Source: Plantactinospora alkalitolerans (GTDB taxonomy: Bacteria > Actinomycetota > Actinomycetes > Mycobacteriales > Micromonosporaceae). From it: a DNA stretch of 64,000 nucleotides. The notes under the pieces were generated by a model that was not told the DNA's origin, searched no databases, and was given only the letters and a program-made list of their open reading frames with translations. The stretch is taken from assembly GCF_015690345.1 (NCBI RefSeq), contig NZ_JADPUN010000422.1, forward strand, positions 62,001-126,000. The letters run 5' to 3'. Of this stretch, positions 53,583 to 62,599 are shown one piece after another. The position numbers and the translations under genes are program-made. Position 1 is the stretch's first letter; each line of letters begins with the position of its first letter.

Positions 53583-54005
53583 GTGACGTCGTACGCCACC
53601 GTCAACGAAATCACCAAACTCACGGGGCCGCTCACCTCCGAGCAGCAGACGCAGGTGGCCGACCTTCTGGCCCGGGCGTCCGCGATGCTGCGTGGCGCGG
53701 TGCCGGACCTCCAAGAGCGGCTGATCTCCGGCGAGGTCGATCCGGTCAACGCGTCCACCGCGGTCATCAACATGGTGCTGCGGGTGATGCGGAACCCGCA
53801 GGGCCTGACAGCGGAAACCGTCGGCCCGTTCCGACGCGAGTGGGAACGGGACTCGTCGACCGCCTGGCTGTCCGTTACCCAGGCCGAACTGGACCTGGTC
53901 GCCAAGCCGGCGGAGAAGCCACGGGCCCGGGCGAGCACGATCCGGGTCCGTGCCGGCCTCGCGCCGCCGGGGCCGTGCTGGGGCAGTCATGTTCGGCGCT
54001 GGTGA
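53583..54005 (+). CDS. Head-tail connector, gp6/Gp19-like (adaptor)
   Basis: 140 residues from GTG 53583 after AAGGAG. TSYATVNEITKLTGPLTSEQ start, then helices (QVADLLARASAMLRGAVPDL, VNASTAVINMVLRVMRNPQG) and WERDSSTAWLSVTQAELDLV. This helical order is that of connector adaptor proteins, which bind the portal below the head. Confidence 0.75.
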   Translation: MTSYATVNEITKLTGPLTSEQQTQVADLLARASAMLRGAVPDLQERLISGEVDPVNASTAVINMVLRVMRNPQGLTAETVGPFRREWERDSSTAWLSVTQAELDLVAKPAEKPRARASTIRVRAGLAPPGPCWGSHVRRW

Positions 54006-54303
54006 GACCGAGACGGTGGTCGCGATCCGGCCGCCGCTACGGGACCAGTACGGCGATCCGGTACCGGGCAGCGGTGTGGAGACCCCGATCGCCGGTTGTC
54101 TGTTCGCGCCGGGGCCCTCCGCCGAGATGTTGAACGGTGCGACCCAGGTCGACACCGACGGCACCGTGTACGCGCCGGTCGGTGCGGACATCGAGCCGAC
54201 CGACAAGCTGCGGATCCGGGGCGACGTCTACGAGGTCGTGGGTCGCCCCCGCCGGTGGGACTCCGTCGGCCTGGAGATCGTCGTCCGCCTCGTCACCGGC
54301 TGA
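53989..54303 (+). CDS. Head-tail stopper-like protein (104 aa)
   Basis: ATG at 53989, 17 bp inside the upstream gene. Beta-rich (ETVVAIRPPLRDQYGDPVPG, GATQVDTDGTVYAPVGADIE, KLRIRGDVYEVVGRPRRW). The DG..YAP and I.GD.YEV.G.P.RW words are typical of actinophage stopper (head completion) proteins that close the DNA channel. Confidence 0.75.
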   Translation: MFGAGETETVVAIRPPLRDQYGDPVPGSGVETPIAGCLFAPGPSAEMLNGATQVDTDGTVYAPVGADIEPTDKLRIRGDVYEVVGRPRRWDSVGLEIVVRLVTG

Positions 54304-54315
54304 TCGGGGGTGGCC

Positions 54316-54684
54316 GTGGCGACGAAGACGGTCCGGTTCCGGATCAACAACAAGGGGATCGGCAAGGCGGCCACCGGGCCCGAGAGCAGGGCGGCCGTGT
54401 TCGACATGGCCACCAAGATGATGGCCCACGCCGTGTCCATCTCGCCGCACGAGAGCGGGGACTACGCCGGCTCGTTCGGGATCCACGCGCACATCCGTCG
54501 GGACTGGCCGGTTCGTAGGCCAAACCCGCGTGCGTGCGCCGATGTGTTCAACGACGACCCCGGCGCCTTGGCGATCGAGAAGGGCACCGCCCGCACCAGA
54601 CCCGACGGAACCGTGGTCACCACCCACGGTTTCAGGGTGCTGACCCGGACTCTCCAGCACTTCGAGATCCCGGCGGCGCCGTGA
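54316..54684 (+). CDS. HK97 gp10-like tail completion protein (122 aa)
   Basis: GTG 54316 (ATKTVRFRINNKGIGK) is five bases after GGGGG; GTG 54310 is an alternative. ESRAAVFDMATKMMAHAVSI then SPHESGDYAGSFGIHAHI and VFNDDPGALAIEKGTARTRP match the HK97 gp10 family: an N-terminal helix followed by G-x-Y..SF and a.al.iE.Gt. Acts at the head-tail joint. Confidence 0.75.
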   Translation: MATKTVRFRINNKGIGKAATGPESRAAVFDMATKMMAHAVSISPHESGDYAGSFGIHAHIRRDWPVRRPNPRACADVFNDDPGALAIEKGTARTRPDGTVVTTHGFRVLTRTLQHFEIPAAP

Positions 54685-55076
54685 CTGCGCCGCTGCGCCG
54701 GTTTCCGGACGTGCAGCGGGTTCTGGTGACGCTGCTCGAACCGCTCGCCGGCGTCGGCCGGACCGGGATCGAGACGCCCGGTGACCTGCAGTCGAAGCTG
54801 CCGTTCGTGCGGGTCATCCGCACCGGCGGCCCCAGTACCCGCACCTCCGACTACGCGACCGTCGACGTCGACGTCTTCGCGGCCTCGTACGCCGCCGCCG
54901 AACCGCTCGCCGAGCGGATTCGGCAGTACCTGACCGGCCCTCCGCTGAGTTCCGGCGCCGCAGTGCTGGACCGGATCACCTGCGAATCGGCGGCTGCCGA
55001 ACTTCCGTGGGCGCCCGGGATTCGTCGCCTGAGCGCGACGTACCGGGTCACCGCCCGCCGCTACCTGGCGACCTGA
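54681..55076 (+). CDS. Tail terminator protein (131 aa)
   Basis: GTG at 54681 overlaps the upstream TGA. FPDVQRVLVTLLEPLAGVGR, KLPFVRVIRTGGPSTRTSDY, TVDVDVFAASYAAAEPLAER: the order of strand and helix is that of gpU-type tail terminators, which cap the tail tube at its head end. Confidence 0.75.
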   Translation: MTAPLRRFPDVQRVLVTLLEPLAGVGRTGIETPGDLQSKLPFVRVIRTGGPSTRTSDYATVDVDVFAASYAAAEPLAERIRQYLTGPPLSSGAAVLDRITCESAAAELPWAPGIRRLSATYRVTARRYLAT

Positions 55077-55146
55077 AGCCCCACCCACCCGTCCGCCCCG
55101 CTGGTCGGGGCTGTTTCGCATGCCCTCGATCACGAGAGGACGCCAG

Positions 55147-55809
55147 ATGCCCACTTATTCGGGCGTTGCCGACAAGAAAAACCAGCTCATTCGCCGGGCG
55201 CGGGACGGGTCGGTGTTCATCGCGCCTCGTTCCGCCACGGCAATCAGCGCGATCACCAGCACGTCTGCCGCCACCTTGGTCGCTCTGCCGGCTGGCTACG
55301 AAGACCTCGGTTACACCTCGACCGACGGTGTCACCTACGGCCGGGAGACCGAGTCGAGCCAGGTGCGCAGTTTCGGCAGCACGGAGCCGACTCGGGAGGA
55401 CATCACCTCCGACGTCGTCACCATGCAGGTGACCGCGCAGGAAACGAAAATGCTCTCGATTGGCCTAATGACGGGCGTCGACACGTCTGCTCTGGAGGCC
55501 GCGGCGGTCACGGGTGAGTTCGCCATCGCGAAGCCGGACCTGCCGAACCCGCGCTACTACCACGTCCTGGGCCTTTTCGTCGACGAAAGCTCTGACGGAG
55601 AGATCTACATGGCCCGGTATATGCCGAATGCACGTATCACCGAATTCGGCGAGACGGTCTACACCTCCGACGGGGACGACCCGGTACAGGTGTCCCTTAC
55701 CTTCACCGGATTTCGCGACAGCACCCTCGGGTATAGTCATAAGTGGATCTTCGGCGGGCCCGGTTGGCTGGCGCTGCTTGAGGACATGGGAATCGAACAG
55801 GCGACGTAG
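55147..55809 (+). CDS. Major tail (tube) protein
   Basis: 220 residues from ATG 55147 after GAGAGGA. The N-terminus GVADKKNQLIRRARDGSVFI and EDLGYTSTDGVTYGRETESS, then EDITSDVVTMQVTAQETKML, MARYMPNARITEFGETVYTS and an F.ggpGW end fit actinophage tube proteins. It forms stacked rings around the tape measure. A strong terminator follows directly. Confidence 0.88.
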   Translation: MPTYSGVADKKNQLIRRARDGSVFIAPRSATAISAITSTSAATLVALPAGYEDLGYTSTDGVTYGRETESSQVRSFGSTEPTREDITSDVVTMQVTAQETKMLSIGLMTGVDTSALEAAAVTGEFAIAKPDLPNPRYYHVLGLFVDESSDGEIYMARYMPNARITEFGETVYTSDGDDPVQVSLTFTGFRDSTLGYSHKWIFGGPGWLALLEDMGIEQAT

Positions 55810-55821
55810 TCGCGCAATTCG

Positions 55822-55864
55822 ACCGGGGTGGCGCCCTATGGGTGGGGCTCGCCACCCCGGTTTC
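55822..55864 (+). terminator. Intrinsic terminator after the tube gene
   Basis: ACCGGGGTGGCG (55822-55833) pairs perfectly with CGCCACCCCGGT (55850-55861), with TTT at the end. It likely trims expression of the chaperone and tape measure relative to the tube. Confidence 0.85.
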
Positions 55865-55901
55865 CCATTCCCTAAAACGCCATTTCGTCAAGGAGAGTCG
55901 C

Positions 55902-56093
55902 ATGCCGCAGAAGCCCCAGAAGTTCGAGTTCGAGACCTACTTTCGCGAGCACCCCGTCACCGGCGAGCAGCAGGAACGGACCCCCGACACCCCGTCGCAG
56001 GAGGTCAACCTGATCGCCGACGGGTGGCGAAAGAAGCCGAAGGCCACCAAGTCCACCCCGCCGACCAAGTCGACCGGCGGCAGCAGCTCTTAA
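55902..56093 (+). CDS. Small protein between tube and chaperone (63 aa)
   Basis: ATG at 55902 six bases after AGGAG. PQKPQKFEFETYFREHPVTG start and a Lys/Thr/Ser-rich end (KKPKATKSTPPTKSTGGSSS). Unrecognised; placed among tail assembly genes. Confidence 0.65.
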   Translation: MPQKPQKFEFETYFREHPVTGEQQERTPDTPSQEVNLIADGWRKKPKATKSTPPTKSTGGSSS

Positions 56094-56117
56094 TCCCCAG
56101 AAAGGAAAGCCCCACCC

Positions 56118-56429
56118 ATGGCACGTTTCACCGCGTCCCGCCTGGAGCGGGAATCGAAGCTACGCGACAAGCGGCAGCGCGATCCGTTCGAATACGAGAG
56201 CGAGTCCCCTGGCTACGAAGGCCAGTCGGTCACGTTCCAGGATCCGAACCGGTTGCACTACCTCCAGCTTCGCAAGCTCGGCAAGGGCGACATCGACGAG
56301 ACGATCCGCTTGCTCCTGACCCCGGAGGACTACGAGCGTTTCGTCTCCTTTCCCGAGGTCAACGGCGAGCTGATGCAGGACCTCTTCTCCGCCTACGGGG
56401 ACCACTATTCGATGGAACCGGGGGAATAG
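56118..56429 (+). CDS. Tail assembly chaperone, short product (gpG-like)
   Basis: 103 residues. MARFTASRLERESKLRDKRQ start, then DPNRLHYLQLRKLGKGDIDE and LLTPEDYERFVSFPEVNGEL. The gene ends EPGE-stop just after the slip site CCG GGG GAA. This order (tube, chaperone pair, tape measure) is universal in siphoviruses; the short product coats the tape measure before tube assembly. Confidence 0.85.
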   Translation: MARFTASRLERESKLRDKRQRDPFEYESESPGYEGQSVTFQDPNRLHYLQLRKLGKGDIDETIRLLLTPEDYERFVSFPEVNGELMQDLFSAYGDHYSMEPGE

Positions 56430-56881
56430 ACCGCGCCTCCGAGTTAATTGACCGCTTCGGGGACGCGATCGAAGCCGACCTGGCGGACCGTCAGGTCGAC
56501 CTGGTCGACGAGTGGGGCCAGCGGCGGTTCCGGCGGATTCTCAACCTCGTCGACCACCTGCCGCGCAACTCCGCGTACATGCAGGCGTTGACCGACGACG
56601 ACGAATGGGCCGAGCAGGTTCTCCGCCTGCCCCAGGCCGAGCGGCGACCGACGGTTCCGATGGCGGAGTGGTCGCCGGAGGTCGAGCGGCTGACCGATCT
56701 CCTCGACCGCGTCGGTGACCTGATTCGGGCGGTCGTGGCGTCCGCCGGCGCGAAGCCGAAGCGGATGCAGCCGGCACCGAGGCCGACGACGGCGCTGGAC
56801 CGCGCCCGGGCCCGACGTCGCCGGGCGACACACAACCGGCTCGTCAACGTCCTCCTGCCACACAAGGCGTCCGACCAGTAG
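56118..56881 (+). CDS. Tail assembly chaperone, -1 frameshift product (gpGT-like)
   Basis: A -1 slip on GGGGGAA at 56420-56426 (re-reading G56423) continues EPGGIDRASELIDRFGDAIE for 152 more residues to TAG 56879-56881, giving 254 residues in all. The extension is helical and acidic-basic, ending in a basic patch (ARARRRRATHNR). No other start is evident for this frame, and the arrangement matches the known -1 shift in tail chaperones. Confidence 0.85.
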
Positions 56882-56911
56882 CGCCCGCCTCTTTCCAGGA
56901 GGGAGCGGGTT

Positions 56912-59900
56912 GTGGCCTACGACGTCGGCACCGCCGTCATCCACGTCAACGTCGCCTTCGAAGGCATCGAGCAACAGCTACGCAACCTCGCCGAGAAGAT
57001 CGGCAAGGACCTCAACGCCAAGGTCTCCGACGGCCTGAACGAGGGCGTCAGCGACGGCCTGGACAGGGCGACCCAGAGGGCGGGCCAGGCCGCGAAGCGC
57101 GGCGGCGCCCGAGTTGGCAAGGACGTCGGCGACGGGGTGGCGAAAGGGGTCGCCAACGGGGTGGCGAAGGGCATCGTCGACGGCGTCCGGGGAGGGCTTG
57201 ACGATGCCCTGAACGACGGCGAACGAGCTTGGCGGACCTGGGAGAACAACCTCGCTCACACCATCAGTGGCGCCTACGCCCTGCGGGTGCGTCAGGCAGC
57301 TGAGCGAGTGTTTCGGGATATGCCGACATTTCAGCAGGGTGTCGACATCGGGCCGGGGACCGAGCAGCTGCGCGCGGTACGGAACCAGATCTTGGAGCTG
57401 GTCAACGGTAGTCCCGATTTCTTGATCTCCGAGGAAGGGCTGGCCCGACTTAAGGAGCTTCGGTCCGAGCTGGCCAAGCTGTCGAAGGACGCGGAGGCGC
57501 CTCGTCAGATCCGCGTCGATGCCGAGACCGGGCTCCGTACCATCGACGGCCTATTCCGAGCCATCGAGACGCGGTCGGAGGAATCCGTCCGGATTCAGGC
57601 CGAGCGCGAGAAGGAACTGCGGGTTGCCGCCGCGAGGAAGACCGCCGAGGCGGCACGAAAGGTCTACGACGACTGGCAGCGGGGCGCCAACAAGGCCGTA
57701 CTCGACCTTGAACGGGAGCGGCAGCGGGCAATCGAGCTGCAACTTCAGCGCGAGGAGAAACTGCGGATCGCCGGAGCGACCAAGGCCGCCCGCGAAGCTC
57801 AGAAGATCTACGAGGACTACGAGCGGGCGGTTGCCAGGGCGGCGGCCGACGCGACGAAGGAGCGCGAGCGGGCGGCCAAGGCGGCTTTTGACCGGCAGCA
57901 GCAGACGGCGGTCGCCGTCGTCAAATTCTTCGACAAAATCAACCAGGACGCCGCCCGCGAGGCGGAGCGCCTCGCGGCACGGTCCGCCAAGGCAACCGAG
58001 GATGCCTTCAACTCCACCTTGGCTGGCCGGATCCGGAAGGTGTTCACCGACGCCTACCGGCAGATTCCTGACCTGGACGTCGATGCGAACACGGAGCCGG
58101 CGGCCCGGGCTCTTCTCGACCTGCGGAGGCAGATCGAGACTCTGAGCGGCGCCCGTGTCGGCGTCGACCTGTCGGCGCGGGAGGCGCTGGCCCAGATCGC
58201 GGTGTTGAAGGAACAGCTTCGCGAGCTGGCGGCGACGAGTCCGACGATCGAGGTTCGGGCCGCGGCTGTCGGGGCTTACAACGAGCTGGTTCGTGTCGAA
58301 CGCCTCGCCAAGGATCTCGACGGTCGCAACGTCCGCATCGACGTTTTCGCCGACGGCCGCTCGGCGACCTCGGCGTTGGCCGGTGTCGCTGCGAACGCCG
58401 AGGTGACGCTGCACCGCCTGGGCGCCCTGATCGTGACGTCGTCGTCGCTCGGTACGGCGATCGTTCCGGCGGCGGCGGCAGCGGCGGGCGCGATCGGGAC
58501 CATCGGCACGGCCGCGGTCGCGGCGGCGGCCGGTATCGGTGTCCTCATCCTCGGCTTCTCCGGTATCGGCGATGCCCTCAAGGCGATGGACGCCCACGCG
58601 AAGGATCTCGACAAGTCGCAGGCCAGCTTGGCTCGTTCGGCCGGACAGGTGGCGAGCGCGACTGACGCGGTCCGTTCGGCGGAGCGGGGGCTGGCGAACA
58701 CCCGTGCCAGCAACGCGTCGGCTTTCCGGCGGGCCGCCCAGGCGGTCGAGGACGCGGAGCGGGGCATCGCACGGGCGCAGGAGCAGGCCCGCCAGGCCAC
58801 ATTGGACTTGATCAGAGCGCGGGAAGAGGAGCGGCGCGCCAACCAGGATCTCGCCTTTGATCTTGAAGGTACGTCGATCGCGCAGCGGCAGGCGGCGCTC
58901 GACCAGGCCGAGGCGAAACGCGATCTTGACCGGATCCTGGCGAACCCACGGGCGACAGAGGAGCAGAAGGAAGCCGCCCGGATCGCCTACGACGAAATCT
59001 CCCTGCGGGTACGGGAGTTGGCGGTCCAGCACCAGCGGCTGACCGCCGAGCAACGCACCGCGAACAAGAACGGGATTGAGGGATCGGACCGGGTCGTGGC
59101 CGCGAAACGCCGCGAGCGCGACGCCGTCCAGGGTGTCCAGGACGCCCAGCGCCGCCTCGCCGAAGCGGTGATAGCCCAGGCCGACCAGCAGCGGCAGGCG
59201 GTCTTCGCCGTGGCCCAGGCCCAGCAGACCCTGGCGTCGGCTCAACGCCAGCTGCAGCAGGCGACAAGCAGCCAGAACCTCGCTGGCCTGGAAACCCTGG
59301 ACACGCTGAAGGAGCGGATGGAGGCGCTTTCGCCGGCCGGCCGGACCTTCGTAGCCTTCCTGTACTCGCTCAAGAAGCCGATTCAGGAGCTTCGGGCGGC
59401 GGCCCAGGAAGGGCTGCTGCCCGGCGTGCAGCGGGCTATCGAAACGGTGCTGCCGTATCTGCCGGGCTTCAGCAAGTGGGTCGGCAAGGTGGCAACGGCC
59501 ACTGGCCTGTTGTTCGAGAAGACGGCCGACCTGCTCACGAATGACGAGTCGTGGCAGAGGTTCTGGGGCTACGTCGGCAAAGAGACCATTCCGATGCTGT
59601 TCACGCTGTGGGAAATCGGCTCGAATCTGGCGACCGCGATGATCAACCTGTTCATGGCGTTCACCCCATTCAACGAACCCGTCGGCGGTGGCCTGGTCGA
59701 AATGACGAAGCGGTTCGCCGAGTGGTCAAAAACCCTGGACACCAATACCGGATTCCAGAAGTTCCTGGAATACGTGCGTGAGAATGGTCCGCGGGTCATC
59801 GAATTCTTGGGGCGGGCCGCGGTCCTGCTTGGTCGGTTCGTCGCCGCGGCGGCGCCTATCGGCGTGATCGTTATCGAGGTGCTGACGAAGCTCTTCGAGT

Positions 59901-61639
59901 GGATCAACAAGATCCCGGTCGACGTGCTGACGATCCTGATCGCCACCATCGCCGGTGTGGCCGCCGCGATCGGCCTGTTCGCTGCCGCCACGGCCATCGC
60001 GACAGCAAGCACGGCCGCCCTGGTCATCGCCGGCATCGGCGCCCTCGTGGCCGCCCTGCTTGTCCTCTGGAACACCGTCGAGCCGGTACGTACCGCGGTG
60101 ACGACCGTGTTCGACGCCATCGGCTCGGTGGTGTCCTGGGTGTACGAAAACCGGATCCGTCCGGCCCTGGATGGCATCGGATGGCTGATCGAAGAACGGG
60201 TCGCCCCGTTGTTCTCGTGGCTCTACCACAACATCATCGACCCGATCTGGGACGGGATTTCCCTGGCGTTCAAAATCGGGTTCTCCGTGATCCAGGTCGC
60301 CTTCGGGCTTTTCCAGATCTGGGTAAAGATAGCCGGCCTGGTGTGGGCGGGGCTCTACAAGATCTACATCAAGCCAATTTGGGATCTTGTTCGGCCGGTC
60401 TTCATGGCGTTCGCCGGAATCTGGTTCTCGCACATTCTGCCGGCCGTCAGGTCGGGCGTAAGCGCGGTAGGCAAGGCGTGGTCGGAATTGGTCGAACTGT
60501 CGAAAACGCCGATCCGCTTCATTGTGGAAACGATTTTGAACAATGGCCTACTGAAGGGCTACAACACGATCGCGAAAGCGTTCAAGGTGAAGCCCGACAA
60601 CGTCCACATCGACCTGAAGGGCTTCGCCCGGGGTGGCGCGATCGGCGGCTGGGGCACCGGAACCTCCGACGACAACATCATCCGGGCCTCCCGCGGCGAG
60701 CACATGTGGACGGCGAGGGAGGTCCGGGCGGCCGGCGGTCACCAGCGGGTGCATCAGCTGCGGCAGGCGGTCCTCGACGGGACGCTCCCGGCGTTCCGTG
60801 ACGGCGGGCCGATCGGCGACGGTATCGGTGACCTGTTCAACCGGTTGAAGAAGAAGGCCGGAGATGTCTGGGAGGGCGTCACCGACTTCCTGTCCGATCC
60901 GGCGGGAACGCTACGGAAACTGACCGACAAGCTGATCAAGCTGGTTCCTGGCGACTTCGCCGACTCCGACTTCGGCCGGGCTGCCCTCGGGGTTCCGCGC
61001 TCGATCGCCGAAGCCGCGATCGACAAGGTGAAGAACCTGTTCTCCGGCGAGGACGGCGGACCGGTGTCCGGCGGCGGGATCGGCTCCGCGCAGATGATGC
61101 GGCTCCTGCGGGCCCAGTTCCCGGGCCTGTCTCTCTACAGCGGGTACCGACCGGGCGCCGTCACCTCGTCGGGCAACCGGTCGTGGCACTCGGTGAACCG
61201 GGCTGTCGACGTTCCGCCACGGCGGGACGTTTTCAGCTGGATCCACGACAACTTCTTCAAGGTCACGAAGGAGTTGATCTGGGGCGGCGACCCGTCGCGC
61301 AACATCCAGAACGGCCGCTACCACCGGTTCAGCGACAGCCTGTTGCGGGCGCACGGTCCGTACAAGGGTGTGGCTGGGTCGTCACCGCACGTCCACTGGG
61401 CGTACGACTCCGGCGGCATGTTGCCGACCGGCGTGTCCACGGTGGTCAACAACACCGGACGGCCCGAGGCGGTGCTGAGCCCGAGTCAGTGGAACATGAT
61501 GGCGGCGCTGGCGCGCAACGCGCACGCCGAGCCGCGGCAGAACGTCTTCCACTTCCAGCAGGCCACTCTCGATCTCGGACGGTTGCGTGCGATCGAGGAC
61601 CGGCAGAACGCGCAGGCCCGGGTTGGACGACCGGGGTAG
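56912..61639 (+). CDS. Tail tape measure protein with C-terminal M15-like domain
   Basis: 1575 residues from GTG 56912, consistent with a tail of roughly 230-240 nm by the usual 0.15 nm per residue rule. Long coiled coils (residues about 180-330 and 560-810) and two hydrophobic blocks near 503-553 and 1004-1054 are typical of tape measures that enter the host membrane. Near 1385-1500, YSGYRPGAVTSSGNRSWHSV, NRAVDVPP and SPHVHWAYDSGG carry the H-x(6)-D and H-x-H of M15-type peptidoglycan peptidases, so it may open the wall during injection. Confidence 0.93.
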   Translation: MAYDVGTAVIHVNVAFEGIEQQLRNLAEKIGKDLNAKVSDGLNEGVSDGLDRATQRAGQAAKRGGARVGKDVGDGVAKGVANGVAKGIVDGVRGGLDDALNDGERAWRTWENNLAHTISGAYALRVRQAAERVFRDMPTFQQGVDIGPGTEQLRAVRNQILELVNGSPDFLISEEGLARLKELRSELAKLSKDAEAPRQIRVDAETGLRTIDGLFRAIETRSEESVRIQAEREKELRVAAARKTAEAARKVYDDWQRGANKAVLDLERERQRAIELQLQREEKLRIAGATKAAREAQKIYEDYERAVARAAADATKERERAAKAAFDRQQQTAVAVVKFFDKINQDAAREAERLAARSAKATEDAFNSTLAGRIRKVFTDAYRQIPDLDVDANTEPAARALLDLRRQIETLSGARVGVDLSAREALAQIAVLKEQLRELAATSPTIEVRAAAVGAYNELVRVERLAKDLDGRNVRIDVFADGRSATSALAGVAANAEVTLHRLGALIVTSSSLGTAIVPAAAAAAGAIGTIGTAAVAAAAGIGVLILGFSGIGDALKAMDAHAKDLDKSQASLARSAGQVASATDAVRSAERGLANTRASNASAFRRAAQAVEDAERGIARAQEQARQATLDLIRAREEERRANQDLAFDLEGTSIAQRQAALDQAEAKRDLDRILANPRATEEQKEAARIAYDEISLRVRELAVQHQRLTAEQRTANKNGIEGSDRVVAAKRRERDAVQGVQDAQRRLAEAVIAQADQQRQAVFAVAQAQQTLASAQRQLQQATSSQNLAGLETLDTLKERMEALSPAGRTFVAFLYSLKKPIQELRAAAQEGLLPGVQRAIETVLPYLPGFSKWVGKVATATGLLFEKTADLLTNDESWQRFWGYVGKETIPMLFTLWEIGSNLATAMINLFMAFTPFNEPVGGGLVEMTKRFAEWSKTLDTNTGFQKFLEYVRENGPRVIEFLGRAAVLLGRFVAAAAPIGVIVIEVLTKLFEWINKIPVDVLTILIATIAGVAAAIGLFAAATAIATASTAALVIAGIGALVAALLVLWNTVEPVRTAVTTVFDAIGSVVSWVYENRIRPALDGIGWLIEERVAPLFSWLYHNIIDPIWDGISLAFKIGFSVIQVAFGLFQIWVKIAGLVWAGLYKIYIKPIWDLVRPVFMAFAGIWFSHILPAVRSGVSAVGKAWSELVELSKTPIRFIVETILNNGLLKGYNTIAKAFKVKPDNVHIDLKGFARGGAIGGWGTGTSDDNIIRASRGEHMWTAREVRAAGGHQRVHQLRQAVLDGTLPAFRDGGPIGDGIGDLFNRLKKKAGDVWEGVTDFLSDPAGTLRKLTDKLIKLVPGDFADSDFGRAALGVPRSIAEAAIDKVKNLFSGEDGGPVSGGGIGSAQMMRLLRAQFPGLSLYSGYRPGAVTSSGNRSWHSVNRAVDVPPRRDVFSWIHDNFFKVTKELIWGGDPSRNIQNGRYHRFSDSLLRAHGPYKGVAGSSPHVHWAYDSGGMLPTGVSTVVNNTGRPEAVLSPSQWNMMAALARNAHAEPRQNVFHFQQATLDLGRLRAIEDRQNAQARVGRPG

Positions 61640-61665
61640 CGCACAGCGGCGGGCGGGGGTGAGCG

Positions 61666-62598
61666 ATGCCTCTGTCTATTGGTGTCATCCCCCCGCCCCC
61701 GCCACCTCCGGCGCCGCAGATCGACGTTGTCCGGGCCAACTGGGTTGCCCCCGACGGCACCGCCTGGGAGCTGATGGGCCCGCACGAGCAGTTCGGCTGG
61801 CTCACCACGCCCGGTATCGCCGGCTGGGGGGCGGCGCCGATCACCATTGTCACCGATCCGCTGGCGCGCGGCGGTGTCGAGGTGCGGCACATCCGTACGG
61901 AGCCGCGCCGGATCACGTGGCCGCTGAACGTCTACGGGGCCACACACACGCAGTTCCTGGCCAGGTACCGGAACCTGATGCGGGCGTTCACGCAGACGTC
62001 CCGGTTCCGGCGGCCCGGGGTGCTGACGGTGCGCCGCCCGACCGGCCAGGCAAGATCGATCGAGGGGTACTACGAGGACGGGTTCGGTGGCGAGGGCGGG
62101 GAGAACGCCTGGCACGCGAACCCGGTGCTGACGCTCTTCTGCCCGGATGGCTACTGGCGGGACACCGTCGTCGAGCGGGTCACCCGGGCGTACGGCAGTG
62201 AGACCGCGACGCCGTACCTGGACCCGTACATCACGGTGTCGTCAAGCCAGGTCCTCGGCCAGACGACGATCACGAACTCCGGCGATGTCGACACCTGGCC
62301 GGTGTGGACGATCACCGGCCCGACCACGGCCGTCACCGCGACCAGCAACACCCTCGACGCGAGCTGGACGATCACGTTCAATCTCGACGCCGGCGAAACC
62401 ATCACCGTCGACACCGGCTCGGTCCGGCCGACGATCCGGGGCCCGGCGGGCGAGAACCTGTCCGGGGCGCTCGACTGGCCCGACGCGGTGCTGTGGCCGC
62501 TGGTGCCCGGCGCCAACGACGTCGGCCTGCTGATGGAGGGCGCCGGCGAGGGGTCCGTGATCGAGCTGGCGTTCTACCGCCGGTACGAGACGGCCTGA
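61666..62598 (+). CDS. Distal tail protein (Dit-like)
   Basis: 310 residues from ATG 61666. An N-terminal Pro-rich start (GVIPPPPPPPAPQIDVVRAN), then WELMGPHEQFGWLTTPGIAG and a beta-rich body (YRNLMRAFTQTSRFRRPGVL, WTITFNLDAGETITVDTGSV), as in phage tail proteins that form the hub after the tape measure. The first gene after the tape measure is usually Dit. Confidence 0.75.
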   Translation: MPLSIGVIPPPPPPPAPQIDVVRANWVAPDGTAWELMGPHEQFGWLTTPGIAGWGAAPITIVTDPLARGGVEVRHIRTEPRRITWPLNVYGATHTQFLARYRNLMRAFTQTSRFRRPGVLTVRRPTGQARSIEGYYEDGFGGEGGENAWHANPVLTLFCPDGYWRDTVVERVTRAYGSETATPYLDPYITVSSSQVLGQTTITNSGDVDTWPVWTITGPTTAVTATSNTLDASWTITFNLDAGETITVDTGSVRPTIRGPAGENLSGALDWPDAVLWPLVPGANDVGLLMEGAGEGSVIELAFYRRYETA

Positions 62599-62599
62599 C

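Noticed and set aside
57551-59245. A 564-residue leftward frame opposite the tape measure
   Set aside because: A by-product of high GC in the opposite frame; the tape measure reads continuously through it.
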